A stretch of DNA of 64,000 bases from Chelonoidis abingdonii (GCF_003597395.2 NC_133769.1:43128034-43192033), one strand, 5' to 3'. Shown: positions 35,720-48,748, counted from the stretch's first letter. Made by a program: numbers and translations. Notes: generated from the sequence alone by a model not told the origin.

Positions 35720-37343
35720 GTCACAAAAAAGAAATTTACAAGAAGTGGAAGCTTGGATAAATGACCAGGGAGAAGTATAAAAATATTGCTCTGGCATACA
35801 GAAGTGAAATGAGGAAGGCCAAATCACACTTGGAGTTACAGCTAGCAAGAGATGTTAAGAGTAACAAGAAGGGTTTCTTCAGGTATGTTAGCAATAAGAA
35901 GAAAGTCAAGGATAATGTGAGCTCCTTACTGAATGAGGGAAGCGACCTAGTGACAGAGGATGTGGAAAAAAGCTAACATACTCAATGCTTTTTTTGCCTC
36001 TGTGTTTATACACAAGGTCAGCTCCCAGACTGCTGCACTGGGCAGCACAGCATGGGGAGGAGATGACTAGTCCTCTGTGGAGAAAGAAGTGGTTCAGGAC
36101 TATTTAGAAAAGCTGGACGAGCACAAGTCCATGAGGCCTCGTGCAACCCATCCGAGGGTACTAAAGGAGTTGGCAGATATGATTGCAGAGCCATTGGCCA
36201 TTACCTTTGAAAACTCACGGTGATCCAAGGAGGTCCTGGATTACTGGAAAAAGGCTAATGTAGTGCCCATCTTTAAAAAAGGGAAGAAGGAAGATTTAGG
36301 GAACTACAGGCCAGTCAGCCTCGCCTCAGTCCCTGGAAAAATCATGGACCATGTCCTAATGGAATCAATTCTGAAGCACGTAGAAGAGAGGAAAGTGATC
36401 AGGAACAGTCAGCATGGATTCACCAAGGGCAAGTCATGCCTGACTAACCTAATTGCCTTCTTCAATGAGATAACTACCTCTGTGGATGAGGGGAAAGCAG
36501 TGGATGTGTTGTTCCTTGATTTTAGCAAAGCTTTTGATACAGTCTCCCACAGTATTCTTGCCGGCAAGTTAAAGAAATATGGGCTGGATGAATGGACTAT
36601 AAGGTGAACAGAAAGCTGGCTAGATCATCACGCTCAACGGGTAGTGATCAATGGCTCCATGTCTAGTTTGCAGCTGATATCAAGCAGAGTGCCTCAAGGG
36701 TTGGTCCTGGAACCGTTTTGTTCAATATCTTCATTAATGATCTAGAGCATGGGGCAGACTGCACCCTCAGCAAGTTTGCACATGGCACTAAACTGGGAGA
36801 AGTGGTAGATATGCTGGAGACAAATTAGAGGATTGGGTTAAAAGAAATCTGATGAGGTTCAACAAGGACAAGTGCAGAGTCCTGAATTTAGGATGGAAGA
36901 ATCCCATTCACTGCCACATACTAGGGACCAAATGGCTAAGCAGCAGTTCTGCAGATATGGACCTAGGGGTTACAGTGGACAAGAAGCTGGATATGAGCCA
37001 ACAGTGTGCCCTTGTTGCCAAGAAGGCTAACAGCATTTTGGGTGCATAAGTAGGAGCATTGCCAGCAGATCAAGGAACAAGATCATTCCTCTTTATTCGA
37101 CATTAGTGATACCTCATCTGGAGTACTGCATCCAGTTTTGGGCTCCACACTACAAGAAGGATGTGGAAAAATTGGAGAGAGTACAGCGGAGGACAACAAA
37201 AATGATTAGGGGGCTGGAGCACGTGACTTATGAGGAGAGGCTGAGGGAACTGGGATTGTTTAGCCTGCAGAAGAGAATGAGGGGGGATTTAATAGCTGCT
37301 TTCAACTATCTGAAAGGGGGTTCCAAAGAGGATGGATCTAGAC
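35720..37343 (+). pseudogene. CR1-family LINE reverse transcriptase, lacking its 3' end
   Basis: Frames 35761-35976, 36263-36607, 36852-37049 and 37106-37399 form a broken CR1 ORF2. Visible blocks are FRYVSNKKKVKDNVSSLL (linker), PIFKKGKKEDLGNYRPVSL and VLFLDFSKAFDTVSH (motif A with its catalytic Asp). At the active site the codons at 36774-36789 read FAHGT where CR1 has a DD pair, so both catalytic Asp are lost. The C-terminal block [20 protein letters not shown] follows. The element stops at 37343 against a hAT-like element and its usual 3' untranslated region is absent. Stops at 35974, 36605 and elsewhere disable it. Confidence 0.9.
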
Positions 37344-37653
37344 CAGGGATCAGCAACCTTTTGGAAGTGTTGTGCCGAGTCTTCATTTATTCACTCTAAT
37401 TTAAGGTTTTGTGTGCCAGTAATACATTTTAACATTTTTAGAAGGTCTCTTTCTATAAGTCTATAATATGTAACTAAACTATTGTTCTATGTAAAGTAAA
37501 TAATGTTTTTAAAATGTTTAAGAAGATTCATTTGAAACTAAATTAAAATGCAGAGCCCCCCGGACAAGTGGCCTGCACCCAGGCAGTGTGAGTGCCACTG
37601 AAAATCAGCTTTCATGCCGCCTTCGGCACCCGTGCCATAGGTTGCCTATCCTG
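37344..37653 (-). mobile_element. hAT-like nonautonomous element, second copy
   Basis: The 310-bp element has ends CAGGGATCAGCAACCTT and CATAGGTTGCCTATCCTG. It matches 15375-15680 in reverse orientation, including a mirrored TGTGCCAGTAATACATTTTA block. Flanks ATCTAGAC (37336-37343) and ATCTAGTA (37654-37661) match at 6 of 8 positions. Confidence 0.75.
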
Positions 37654-38600
37654 ATCTAGTACATCCAAAAACTTATGTTGTGACTGTTGGACCTCCTTCA
37701 ATGGGATCTGGAGAGAGTCAGCAATCCATTTCATCTGGTCATGAAACCATCTAAAGTAATCTGCATGAAAAGGTTCAGGAGGCATCAGGAGGTAAAGATG
37801 AGGAAATGTTAGTTTGAGGTATTATCATCTTGTGAACCTTAGCCTCTTATATTTTGAAAGCCTCCTCCATGAATTTGGTTGTTGATGAGGGAGACATGGC
37901 ACAGGAGAATGCCTTTCACAATGTTTCCCCACAGGAATAGCAATGAGCTCTCAAAAACTGTTGGCAGTAGGCTGCCCATGTGTCCCAATATAGCCACTGA
38001 GCAGGACCATAAGGTAGAGGAAGAGGCATCAACTGCTGCCCAAACTAGTGGAAAAGTCCAAGAGATTTTCATGTCCATGATGCATCTTTCTCAGTAAAAG
38101 TTACCTAGAAAGATGTTTCTGCAATGGTCTGTAGGAGATTCCTGCACTGAGATCTGAGAGACTAGAGGAGGGCCAGAAATTGGAGGCAAAGATGTTTATT
38201 CATCTGGTGCCAATGGCACCAGGGAACCATAGAGTACCATAGAAAGATAAGGTCTGGGAGTTCTTGTAGACTTTAATATTCATTAGTATTGGTGATAGGT
38301 GTCAGTATCAAGGATGTTGCTGGTGGTACCTGCCTGTCTGATGGTGCTAGTACGATCCTGGCCTCCGAGGTTCCAGTGTTGCAGTCTGGGGTTACCAGTT
38401 TAGGTACCAGGGTTTGTAATGAAAAGTCTTATGATGATCCAGATTTTTTCTTTCAGGCAGAGTTTTTGGATCTCTGCTGGAATGGTCATGCTTGGTTGGT
38501 ACCACAGAAAATTTTAATATCAAGGTAGGTGTGAGTTTTGGAGAATCTTGAGGTTTTCATCAAGTACCTAGTACTGAAAACACCTGGGGCCTCAGTGGTA

Positions 38601-39052
38601 CCCTTACTGGGATATGAGGTTTCCAGCAAAGAAATAACACATCCAAAAATAACAGTATAACAAAGGTGGGATTTTAGGAGCAGGAAAATAGGCTCTGGGG
38701 AAGGAAAAGTTTAGTAAGAACTAACACATCAACAAATCAATATGATTTCCCACCTTCCAGCACTCACAACACTTCCCAACTCTTAGGTCCCTCCCTAGTA
38801 CGCTGAGGATGAGTCCAGAGATGAGTGCTGCAGTTCTATGAACATTGGCTGGTTTAAATGGCAAGGGACAGGGTGAGGGAGGGTCCTTTTCTGTCTCCCT
38901 GGTGTGTAGTCCTGGGGCAGTCTTGGCTGGCTCTCAGTAGCTGGCGCTAGTTTGGATCTCTGCCACTCTGGATGCTGGCCTCTGCAAGGCTGGAACTGTC
39001 TGGCTCATGCACTGGATCCCACAGCATTTCTAAAACCTCTTTTGTGTGAAGG
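38601..39052. other. No feature recognised
   Basis: Sequence between the old DIRS relic and the LTR. I found no matching right terminal repeat of the DIRS here. Confidence 0.4.
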
Positions 39053-39057
39053 GGGAG

Positions 39058-40180
39058 TGTGGCACAGTATCTCAAAGCAGCTCTCTGGAACCCCCATTTT
39101 CACCACTGTCATAATTAGTATACGTTTTGTACAAAGTATGCCTTGTGAGGTATCATTTTAAAAGTCTTGATCTGTTGTATAATACTATCCTGTTGGATTG
39201 TACGTGCTATCATTGTATGTGAAGTTTTGAAATTTTGCTATGTGTGTGTTACTGAAATATGTTGTAAGGTTGGGAACACCCACTACCAGCCTTTCAGATA
39301 TAAGAATGGAATAGCCAGACAGTGGTTAATGGCTCACTAACAACCACCAAGGAAAGAATCCACTATCCCAATAACTGTATGGAGACTTCTCAAAGAGAAC
39401 ACATAAACAATGGAGACTGCTTGATCCATGTCATAGCAAAAGATCTTTCCAGCAAGCTGAGAGAAACTATAAAAGAGGGGAGGTGACATCATGACTTTGC
39501 CTTACTCCCACCACAACTCAACAACTGGAAACATGTCTGGAGGACAAAAATTTTGAACTGGGGAGGGTGGTCCCAGGCTGGAAAAGAGTTCTAGCCTGTA
39601 TATTGAGGAATTATACCATCTGTCATGATGAGACACTGCTTGAATCAAATCCTGTTACTTTGCAGAACTCAGACTGTGAATTTACTTTTATTTCTCAGGT
39701 AACCATCTTTGAGCTGTATGCTTGCTACTTATAATCACTTAAAATCTATTGTTCCATAGTTAATAAATCTGTTTTATATTTTATCTAAAACAGTGTGTTT
39801 TGATTGAAGTGCTTGGGAAATCTGCTCTGGTTACAAAGGCTGGTGCACGTCTACTTTTCTTTGTAGAACTGGTGAATTTAATGAACTAACAATGGTTAGG
39901 CTTCTGACCAGTGCAGGACAATACAGTTCTGGGGTGCAAGTCTGGGGATCTAGGAGAATTGGCTGAAGCCTCTCTATTGTTGGCTCATGAGTGGCTGGGA
40001 AAAACATTCTTGTAACTCAGTTGGGTTCGTCCATGCCTGTGGATGTCTATGTAGGAGCAGTACCTTCCAAAGGTTTATGACTTGACACAGCATCACAAAA
40101 TGAGAGGGACACCCCCAGCTGGTGAGGCAGAGAGCTCAGCAGTCTCACAGTTCAGGTTGCACTCCAGGAACCCCATCACA
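39058..40180 (+). mobile_element. Solo LTR, perfect 5-bp target duplication
   Basis: The 1123-bp segment begins TGTGGCACAGTA and ends CCCATCACA, with GGGAG at 39053-39057 and 40181-40185. TATAAAAG at 39478-39485 and AATAAA at 39762-39767 define promoter and polyadenylation boxes and give plus orientation. It shares length, box order and the AATAAATCTGTTT block with the reversed LTR at 60344. No internal gag, pol or env sequence accompanies it. Confidence 0.88.
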
Positions 40181-40499
40181 GGGAGTTATTCAGAGACTCC
40201 CTGAGCTGCCTTGCTTCTTTCTTAGCTCCTCAAAACAGAAACTAAACCTAATGTCTATGTCTGAGTCTACCCCAATGAGGGAATGAGCAGCCCTGGCTTA
40301 TCACTGAAACAGCATACTGCTTGTCCATATCACTCCTTGCAGAAGCCTCCTTATTGGCCTCAGAAGTTTTCAGTTCATTCTGTTCCCACACCTGACTCCA
40401 AGCATGCTGCGGAACAGGGATATGTATAAGAGGGAAAGGGAAGGAGCATAGCCCCTCCCCCAATCCGCAGGGACACAGAATTCCTCTGAGGCAAGTATG

Positions 40500-40740
40500 G
40501 GGAGAGTGAGCTCCTCTGGCCACTGGCCAGGTCAGGATATGACAGCTTCTCCAGCCCTGGGACTACGGGGGGAGATCCAACCCCTCTGACTGCTGGGGAA
40601 GAACAAGCTCCTCTGTCTGCTGGAGGAGAGGCAAGCCAGGTCCCTCAGACCCAGGGCTGAAGTGGGGAGGGGCAGCTCCTCTAGCCACAATGTGGTGGGA
40701 GAAGCAGCTCCTCGGGCTGTGCCCCACCAAAAGCAGCTAA
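40500..40740 (+). repeat. Degenerate tandem repeat
   Basis: The phrase AGCTCCTCT-x-GCCACTGG or a variant recurs near 40509, 40573, 40607, 40672 and 40707 with a preceding GGGGAG-type purine run. The units are diverged and of unequal length. Confidence 0.5.
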
Positions 40741-43700
40741 ATTTTTATTCTTGTGTACTCCCCTGTTGGGGTGTGGTGTCAGAGGGCTCTGGTAGCCATT
40801 AGTGTTATAGTCCATATTGTTATAGGATACCCTAGAGGGGCAGTGCAGAGTTCCAAGAGCTGGCAAATTACAAGTGGAATTTGCACAATTAACACACAAG
40901 AGAGGACAGTAAATCCAGACTCTGCTATTAAAAAACAAATTACAAAGACATCACGTTTGTTTGAAATTAAACACAATTCCTTTGTCATTTGTTCATGTTT
41001 ATGAACACCAGAGTCATTTTCTTTGCCAAGTATGTTAGTTTGCCATACTAATCTCCTAAAACACTCAAGGCACCAAAGCCCCATGAGGGAAATCTGTTGT
41101 GATGCAAGAATTTGTCTGCTAGTCAGTCACCAATGGAGGGACTAAATGACATCACGGCTGCTACAGTATCAGGAGCTGAAGAAAGCTCACTGAGAGTCTT
41201 TCTGGGGGCATGGTGTGTGTGTGTGTGCGTGCCATTTACTGGAGACCTTCCTCTGATAGAAACAGTATTATAACAACTGAAATCTTAAACACTTCACTGA
41301 TAGTGTGAAGCTATGAGTCCAGAACTAATAGTGGTGTGAGGTGAGCAAAAAGGCAAAACCCTTCAGGTCACCTTTATGCACTGAGCCCTAATTAACAGTT
41401 AAGTTATCCAACTGAAAATAAGACCAATAATTCTAAATCAGGGGAGCACAGCTGTCTCTGATTGGTGAACTGCAGTGCATGAGAGGCCCTCTAATTTAGC
41501 AGAGAAAAAATGAAGCCTCACATACGTGAATCTGGGATCAAACTGAATGGACTTCAGAAGTGTGTATGTGTGTAGTGAAAGGGAGAATGGTGGTGGGAGG
41601 ATTTTGGTAGATAGTTCAAGATAGAGATGTCTTAAACTGAGCAAAAAATAACAAATGAGTTTTCCAGCTTTGCTCCTAGTTCTATAGCCTTTAAACCCAT
41701 TGAATAAAATAATGCTCTTCTAGGAGCAGCATTGCCTTTCCCATTTTTGTTGTCTCAGTTCATCACCCTCACTCTTACATTTGATGTCTTTGTCTGTTGT
41801 GATTCTGTATTTATCTAACATAAAGCTAGATAACATGTTTAAGTCAGAGCTTTCTGCCCTCCAGAAAGTAGGGGAGGAGCAATCCCTGTTCTCCTCTAAA
41901 TTCAGAAACCAATTCTGCCTCCCCTCACAGCATCACAATTGCATAGACACATAACTGTCAAGGAGAACATGGCCCTCATAATGTCCACCCCAATGAGCTT
42001 GTAACCTGTATCTGTAAAGTGTATTGCACACGTATGATGTTATGTAAATAATAGGCCACATCCTCAAGGTCCTGATTGAATTCAAAGGAAGTTTCTCCTG
42101 AGGAAAACACTGAATTAGAAATAGAATAAAGGATTTCATGGTTTGATTAAAAAATAATACTAATTTCATCGGGAGTTTTGAGAGCGTAATGGTAGCAGCC
42201 CCCTGTCATTAGTATTACTGGAAGCTCACACAGCTATATAAATAAAATTGCTCAGCTTCTCTACTCTTTCTATCCGTGATCATTAAATAATTTGTTCCAC
42301 ACTCCCTAGCTCCCTAATTATACCTAAATTATGCAAAATTTCCTGTGTATTCAATAAATGTTAGATTAGGGTTTGTCAGTTAAATGCTGGCCTGAGAAAG
42401 AACTTGCAGAAAATTGGAGCATTCATTGCAAATGTTTAAGATTAAAAAAAATATTGAGACTACTACAAGCAGCTTATTCATTTAGAACATAGATTGTTTA
42501 AATGCAAACTGTACATAAATATATTTGAACAGATGATAGTTTGCTTTAAATTAGTCTGACAGATATTTGTGTGCAAACAATTTTTCATAAGTGCCATGAT
42601 TTATTATTTACAAGTTGAGCCAAGTCTGTTTACAATGCATGTCAATTTAGAGATGGGTTGCGTGTTGGAGTTCCACACACACTAAAGGTCCATGTCCCTT
42701 TGCCCACAATAGTGAGGGAGTGCTATTCCTGTAGCATGTTCCTTTTAGGTGTTCAGAAATCCATCTAACTAGGGCCCAGGCTCATATTATGGGGGCCAGG
42801 CTATGTTGGTTTGGAGGTGTTAGAGCTGCTTTGACTCAGCCATGTTGTGCCCCAAAACAACGGAGAAATCTGTAGTAAGTAATTTACTCTGTTTTCCCAT
42901 TCTCAGGTTGGAAGAAGTTCCTCAGATTGAAGGGGTATTCTTTGGAGAGACTCAGTCAGGATTCTTCCTCTCAGTCTTTCACAGGAACTCTAATGTCCAG
43001 GGACTGGAACAGCGTCAGGGGACCTGATAAGAAGTGAAAAGACAAAGGAACCCTATATAGGTGACATTTGCCTCCTGTAGACCTCCTAAGATTCACAGAG
43101 TCACAGGGTGAGGCCCTAAGCCTTTCTTGTATGTGTGTATGTGGTAAACTTTGCCCCTATTGCCAGCAGAAGAATTCAAAGAAAAGTTTCAGTTAGTACC
43201 CGTACACTATTTTTGTGTTATGCCTTTCTTTTATTATCTTTCTTTTGAGATATGAAAGGGTTGGGGAAGGAGGCTAGGTAGGCGACCACAGATAGAAAGA
43301 AATGGATTGTGTGAAGAGGCAGACCTTTTTATGTCTGTGGCAAGAACATTAGGTAAAACGTGACATACTCATGCTGGAAAGTGGCAATGCAACACTATTT
43401 TGTTTCTTAGAATTCAGAATGATAACACACAAGAACCCCATAACAGGTTGCTCCCTAAGACAGAGAGACACAATTCACCCCACCACATTCCAGGCTGGCT
43501 CTTTCCAGACTGACTCTGATAACACGTTTTCCTACAGAGCCCCTTAGCCTGCAAGCAGGACCAGGGAACCTCCTGCTCATTAAGAGATAGCTTGCAATTC
43601 TGACAGTCCTCAGCACACCATAACATTAGTCATCTGCTACAGAGACCCAAGGCTGTAACACAGGATAGAGGGAGGGACTGTATTCCCCTACAGCCATCAA

Positions 43701-45368
43701 GGAAAGGACTGATCAAGGCCCCAGACAAGGATCATAGGGATTAGTGGGCTTGGAATCCTACCAGAGACCTGGCACAAGGCTGCCACACTGTTATTGAGCT
43801 GGACTCTGATCTGCCCCAGAGGCATGGGACTAAGGATCATCTGGCCAGAGAAAGCAGTGTTGCAAGACAGAAGGCAACCACCAACAGACCTCGATGGCTG
43901 GCCACCAGGGTGACAAAAAGGAAAAGACCTCTAATGCTATGCTTAACCATGAGAGGCCATGCTGGCTGGTGATTCACTTTGTCAAAGGGCTAGATCCCCA
44001 AGTGCATTCTGGGGATGAGGGGCATAGATGGCATTATGCTACCTTTCTGTCCCCACCCATAATCCTGGGGACTGCCAGGGGCCTAAATGGCTTCTGACAT
44101 AAATTAGAACAGCTTCAGCTTCTAATTTTCCAGGAAATATTAAGGAATCACTCCACCAGACGGAATCACCAGAAGGGGCTTATCCCAAGAATTCATGATA
44201 ACACAGGACATCATTTAGGAAAATTCAGTTGAATGTAACATAATTGAACAAGTACAGCCTCTATCCTATTCATAGGCCTCCAAAAATCTTCTCTTCTAAT
44301 TACTGGCAAAGTATAAAATTCTGTATGGACCACTGATAGCAATTCAAAAAGCAGGTTACCTTCACCTTGTCATTGGTATGCAAACAGTGTAGGGATATCT
44401 TAATTATTGAAACACACCGACTGTTTAGTATTGCTTTGTATAGAAATGTACTGGAACGCCTGACATATGCTGTATGCCAGGATTTTTAATTACTTGCAAG
44501 TGTGAAACTTGCTATAAGCTAATCAATTTGGAGAAGAGTCAAAGAAATGTAGCAAAAATCTTAAAATAGGTTTTGCTCAAGGATCCCAGAAATGGAGAGA
44601 TTCCCTCAATGATATGTATAATCTTCACACAGATAAAAGTCTGGAAAATCTGTATCTCTAAAAATGCCTCCCCACATTTCAGTGGGAGTGTGTGTGGAAT
44701 GGAGATTTGACTGGAACAAAAGATTTAAAAAAACCCTTGAGGCCCTGGAAGTGTGCAGTCTCAGCTGCTCTGGGACCCTTTTCCCTGGCAGCACTGGAGA
44801 GGATGTCAGGATTCAGAGGTGGGCTGAACCCTAAGGACTTAAACTGAAGGCATCTAACCCTGAATATTGGTAATCTGGCATGGAGGCCATTTAACACCAC
44901 AGCCAAGAAAATATTTGGTATTTTAAGGTTTTGAGGAGAGGTTATCCTTTCCTCTTCCTACATTAAAAATGCATAAAACTTACAGCTTTCCACTTTAAAA
45001 TCAATCTTTGTGGTCTGTTACATTTTGCTGAGTGTCCTGATCAAACCTGCTCCCCTGTGAGACCAAAAGAAAAGAGTCTAGCTTTATAAATAATGTTAGT
45101 GCCTACTAAATAGCTTTCATTTTGTTCTCCTCTGTGCTCAGTATCTACATAGCAACATATACCTAACATCACAAAATACATGCTGCTTTCTGTGCCCTAA
45201 ATGAGCACATCAAATCAATATTTGCTTAATCATATGTTTAATTATAGCCTAGCAGTGCATACACATTTTAGAACTGCAGCATGTGTTCTTTAAACTACAT
45301 ATATACTAGTGTTGTTATGCCATTATTTTCTGAATCTGAAACTAACTCATGTGACAAAGTCTAAAAAT
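40741..45368. other. Largely unique noncoding stretch
   Basis: No recognisable gene or full repeat in 4.6 kb. A short TG repeat lies at 41213-41228. The segment about 42360-42660 is complex and AT-rich and might be conserved noncoding DNA. Short frames lack domains. Confidence 0.45.
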
Positions 45369-45463
45369 GCATCTGAAGAAGTGGGTTTTTTACCCACAAA
45401 AGCTTATTCCCAAATAAATTTGTTAGTCTTTAAGGTGTCACTGGACTCCGTTTTGTTTTTTAA
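45369..45463 (-). repeat. Short interspersed element, reverse
   Basis: The order GCATCTGAAGAAGTGGGTTT, then AAATAAATTTGTTAGTCTTT, then AAGGTGTCACTGGACTCC is the reverse of the 19321 element. It is one arm only and lacks the distal end. Confidence 0.7.
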
Positions 45464-45519
45464 GTGTAGAAATGTGTATCATTTATTTGAGAATATTTTT
45501 TTCTTTGGCCCAGGGGACC

Positions 45520-45600
45520 ATCTTTTTTTTCTGTGTTTGTACAGCAGAATGAGGTCCTGATCCATGACTGTGGCTCTAAATAATGCATATATGAAATGCA
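45520..45600 (+). repeat. Ancient repeat 3' tail
   Basis: The phrase GTGTTTGTACAGCAGAATGA followed by GGTCCTGATCCATGACTG resembles a widespread amniote repeat tail. A related tail is at 59515-59640. Confidence 0.5.
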
Positions 45601-45908
45601 TATATTTGGGAAATGGAGCTTCAAGGTATACACATACATATATTATTATAGGGTCACCTCTCCCACACTTAGGGGGGCGGGGAAGCAACACAACATTATA
45701 TCCCAGGTGCACATCAAAACACAGAATACCTGGGAAACCATCAAAAGTGCCCACTTGGCAGGAATATTTACATAGTGAAAATACAGATGGAATGGATTAT
45801 TGAGGTTATTTAAATAGAAAATTGTAAATTATAATTGGTAACTGTTTATTATCATTTTACTAGATGCTCCAAAAGCCACAGTTGAGAAAGAAGGTTTAAA
45901 AAAATACA

Positions 45909-46092
45909 GGTTTCGAAGTAGCAGCCATTTTAGTCTGTATCCGCAAAAAGAACAGGAGTACTTGTGGCACCTTAAAGACTAACAAATTTATTTGAGCATA
46001 AACTTTCATGGGCTTTTCATGTAGCCCACGAAAGCTTATGCTCAAATAAATTTGTTAGTCTCTAAGGTGCCACAAGTACTCCTGTTCTTTTT
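45909..46092. repeat. Two SINE copies joined tail to tail
   Basis: A plus-strand copy (45909-46014) runs directly into a minus-strand copy (46023-46092). The arms from 45945 to 46014 and 46023 to 46092 are complementary over about 70 bases with few mismatches, around an 8-base loop TTTTCATG. Each arm contains AACAAATTTATTTGAGCATA or its complement. Confidence 0.85.
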
Positions 46093-48074
46093 TAAAAAAT
46101 GCAGCTTGGCTTAGAGGGGAAGTGAAATCAGCTATAGACAAAACAATATATATCAAATGAAAAAAGGGGTTACTGATATCAATTAATATAAAATAGAAGC
46201 AAGGAAGTGGAGAAAGCCAATAAGGCAAGCTAAAAGTCACAAGGAAAAATCTATAGCCGGTATTGTTAAATACTATACAAAGGAATTTAAGTATATATAC
46301 GCAAACAAAAGGAATCCTAAAATTGATATTGTTTCATTACTAGATGATTATCGTAGATTGTCAATAATAATGCATAAAAGATAGAAGTGTACAATAAATA
46401 TTTATATTCTTTTTTGAGGGGAAACAGATTATGTAGTCATATCATGATATGATCACAAATACTTTCCACTTCAACAATAACTAAGGATGATGTTAAACAC
46501 CACCTACCAACAGATTTTTTTTTTTTTAATTATCAAGTTCAGAAAATCTACATATAGGAATTTGAAAAGAGCTGGACAGGAGGCTCCTCAGTTGTTAATG
46601 TTGATTCTAAATAAACCTTGAATATTGGGAAAGTTGCAGGGGAACTGGAAGAAAGTTAATGTGCCAATATTTCAAAAGGGTAAATGGAATGACACAGGTA
46701 ACTATAAGCCCATCAGGCTGACATAGATTCCAGACAAAAGTGAAATGACTGATATGAGATTCAATAAATAATGAATTAAAGGATGGTACAACTAATGCCA
46801 ATCAACATGGATTTATGGAAGATTGGTCATGTCAAACTAACTAGGTACAATTTTTGGTGGGACTACACATTTTTTTTTCTAGAAAGGTAATAGTGTTGAT
46901 GTAACATACTTCTGCAAAGTTTTGACTTGGTACCTCATGACATCTTGATTAATAAACTAGAGCAATATAAAATAAACATGGCATGCATGAAATGGGTCAA
47001 AACTGGCTAAATTTTAGGTTTCAAAATGTAATTATAAATGGAGAATCATCGTTGAGTGGTGGGCAGTGTTTCTAGTAGGGTTCTGCAGGGATAGCTTTTT
47101 TGCCTTGTGCTATTTAACATTTTTATCAATGACTGCGAAGAAAACATAAAATCATCACTGAGTTTGGAGATATGACTAAGATTGGGGTAATGGTAAATAA
47201 TGAGGCCAGGACATTGACATAGAATGTTCTGGATTGCTTCATAAGCGAGACACAGGCAAACAACGTGTGTTTCAATACAATCAAATGCAAGGTCATACAA
47301 ACAAAGAATGAAACAAAGAATAAAAGTGATACTTACAATATGAGAGACCCAGCCCTGGAAAGCAGTGGCTCTGAAAACACTTGAGGGTCACGGTTGGTAA
47401 TCAGCTGAGCGCAAGCTTCCACCGAGACACTGTGGCCAAAAGGGCTGATGCAACCCATGGATGGATAAACAAGGGAATATCAAGTAGGAGTAAAGAGATG
47501 GTATTAGCTCTATATTTGGCACTAGTGTCATCAGTACTAGAATACTGTGTCCAGTTGTGGTGTCCACAATTCAGGAAGGATGTTGAAAGATTAGTGAGGG
47601 CTCAGACAAGAACCATGAAAATTATTAAAGGATTAGAAAACATTCCTTGTTGTGCAAGACTTAAGGAGCTTAAAGAGCTCCATATCTTTAGCAGACTAAA
47701 GAGAAGGTTTGATCATATTCTGTAAACACCTACATGGAAAAAATTTTTTAATAATGGGCTCTTCAATCTATCAGAGAAAGGTATAACACCATCCAAGGAA
47801 GTTGAAGCTAGACAAATTCAGACTAGAAAATAAGGTACAAGTTTTAAAACCAAGGGTAACTAGTACTGGAATGACTTACCAAGGGTTGTAGTGGATTCTC
47901 CACTGGAAGACCTTTTAAAATCAAAATTGGATGTTTTCTAAAAGATATGGTCTATTTTAAGCACAGCTATGTACTTGAAGCAGGAATTAACACAGGGAAG
48001 TCTTATTTCCTGTGTTTATGCAGGAGGTCAAACTAGACATTCACAATTGTCTCTTCTGGCTTTCAATTCTATGA
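46093..48074 (+). pseudogene. Diverged CR1-like LINE
   Basis: This old copy shows ORF2-like segments. Around 46620-46730 the order GNWKKVNVPIFQKG then NYKPIRL is visible in translation, matching the block before motif A. At the active site the codons at 47160-47177 read EFGDMT, so one Asp of the pair is changed. The frame 47381-47725 has the CR1 C-terminal blocks LVSSVLEYCVQLWCPQFRKD and ERLVRAQTRTMKIIKGLE. The tail ends CAATTCTATGAA at 48065-48076, the CR1 3' terminal unit. Numerous stops and small deletions make it the most decayed CR1 copy here. Confidence 0.8.
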
Positions 48075-48489
48075 ATACAGTGCAAGATCACGACGGTGAC
48101 TAGTTTTTGCATTGAACTCCAGATCATTCAATCTAAATTCCAAAACCTGTACATAGTTTGTGCAATACGTTTGTCCAAGAGCACTTGATGAAGCTTTATA
48201 TGTGAATGTTTGCTGAGCAGGGTGAAATGGGCAAATGATTTAAGTGGGTTTGCCTTGAGGAATTCTTTAAAGGAACAACTTATTCTTTGGCTGTGAACTG
48301 TTTGCAATGACAACAGTTGTGTACACAAATGTCTACTATTGACAAGGTTCCATATCTTTTCCCATTCCACTTACTTACACTAGCATTCCTCCATTTGCTT
48401 CTGAGGAATTACTGATTTATACTCATTTCAAGTGAGATCGGAATCAGGCCAATAAAATCACAATATACAGATATTAGCTTGATAACACA

Positions 48490-48748
48490 CAAGGCTGGCT
48501 CCAGGCAAAAGTGCAGCAAACAGGTGCTTGGGGCGGCCAAGGGGAAGAGTCAGCATGGCTGGCTCTTCAGCAGCAATTCAGTGACAGGTCCCCAGTTCCC
48601 TGTCAGAGGGAAGGAGCTGCTGCTGAAATGCTGCCAAAGTGCTGCTGAAGAAGAAAGTGGTGCAGTGGAGCTGCCACCGAAGTGCCAGTGATCATATCTT
48701 TTTTTTGTCCCTGCCGCTTGGGGCGGCAAAAACCCGGAGCCATCCCTG
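48490..48748. mobile_element. hAT-like nonautonomous element
   Basis: The 259-bp element has mirrored ends CAAGGCTGGCTCCAG and CCGGAGCCATCCCTG. A perfect 8-bp duplication ATAACACA lies at 48482-48489 and 48749-48756. The GCTGCTGAA-rich interior encodes nothing recognisable. Confidence 0.85.

Larger units (their letters stand above)
33238..38600 (-). mobile_element. Older DIRS-like element broken by CR1 insertions
   Basis: 33238-33305 and 33494-33562 form the same type of inverted pair, with nearly the same spacing, as 514-584 and 775-845 of the younger element. Segments 34775-35720 align by eye with the recombinase region around 990-1640 of that element. 37662-38600 looks like its gag-side sequence, with GGTACC and GGTGCC-type phrases. 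Two CR1 elements and one hAT-like element separate these pieces. No frame survives. Confidence 0.6.

Noticed and set aside
40500..40740. Possible CRISPR-like array
   Set aside because: Units are diverged and unequal with no constant repeat and spacer, and the genome is eukaryotic. A degenerate tandem repeat is the better call.
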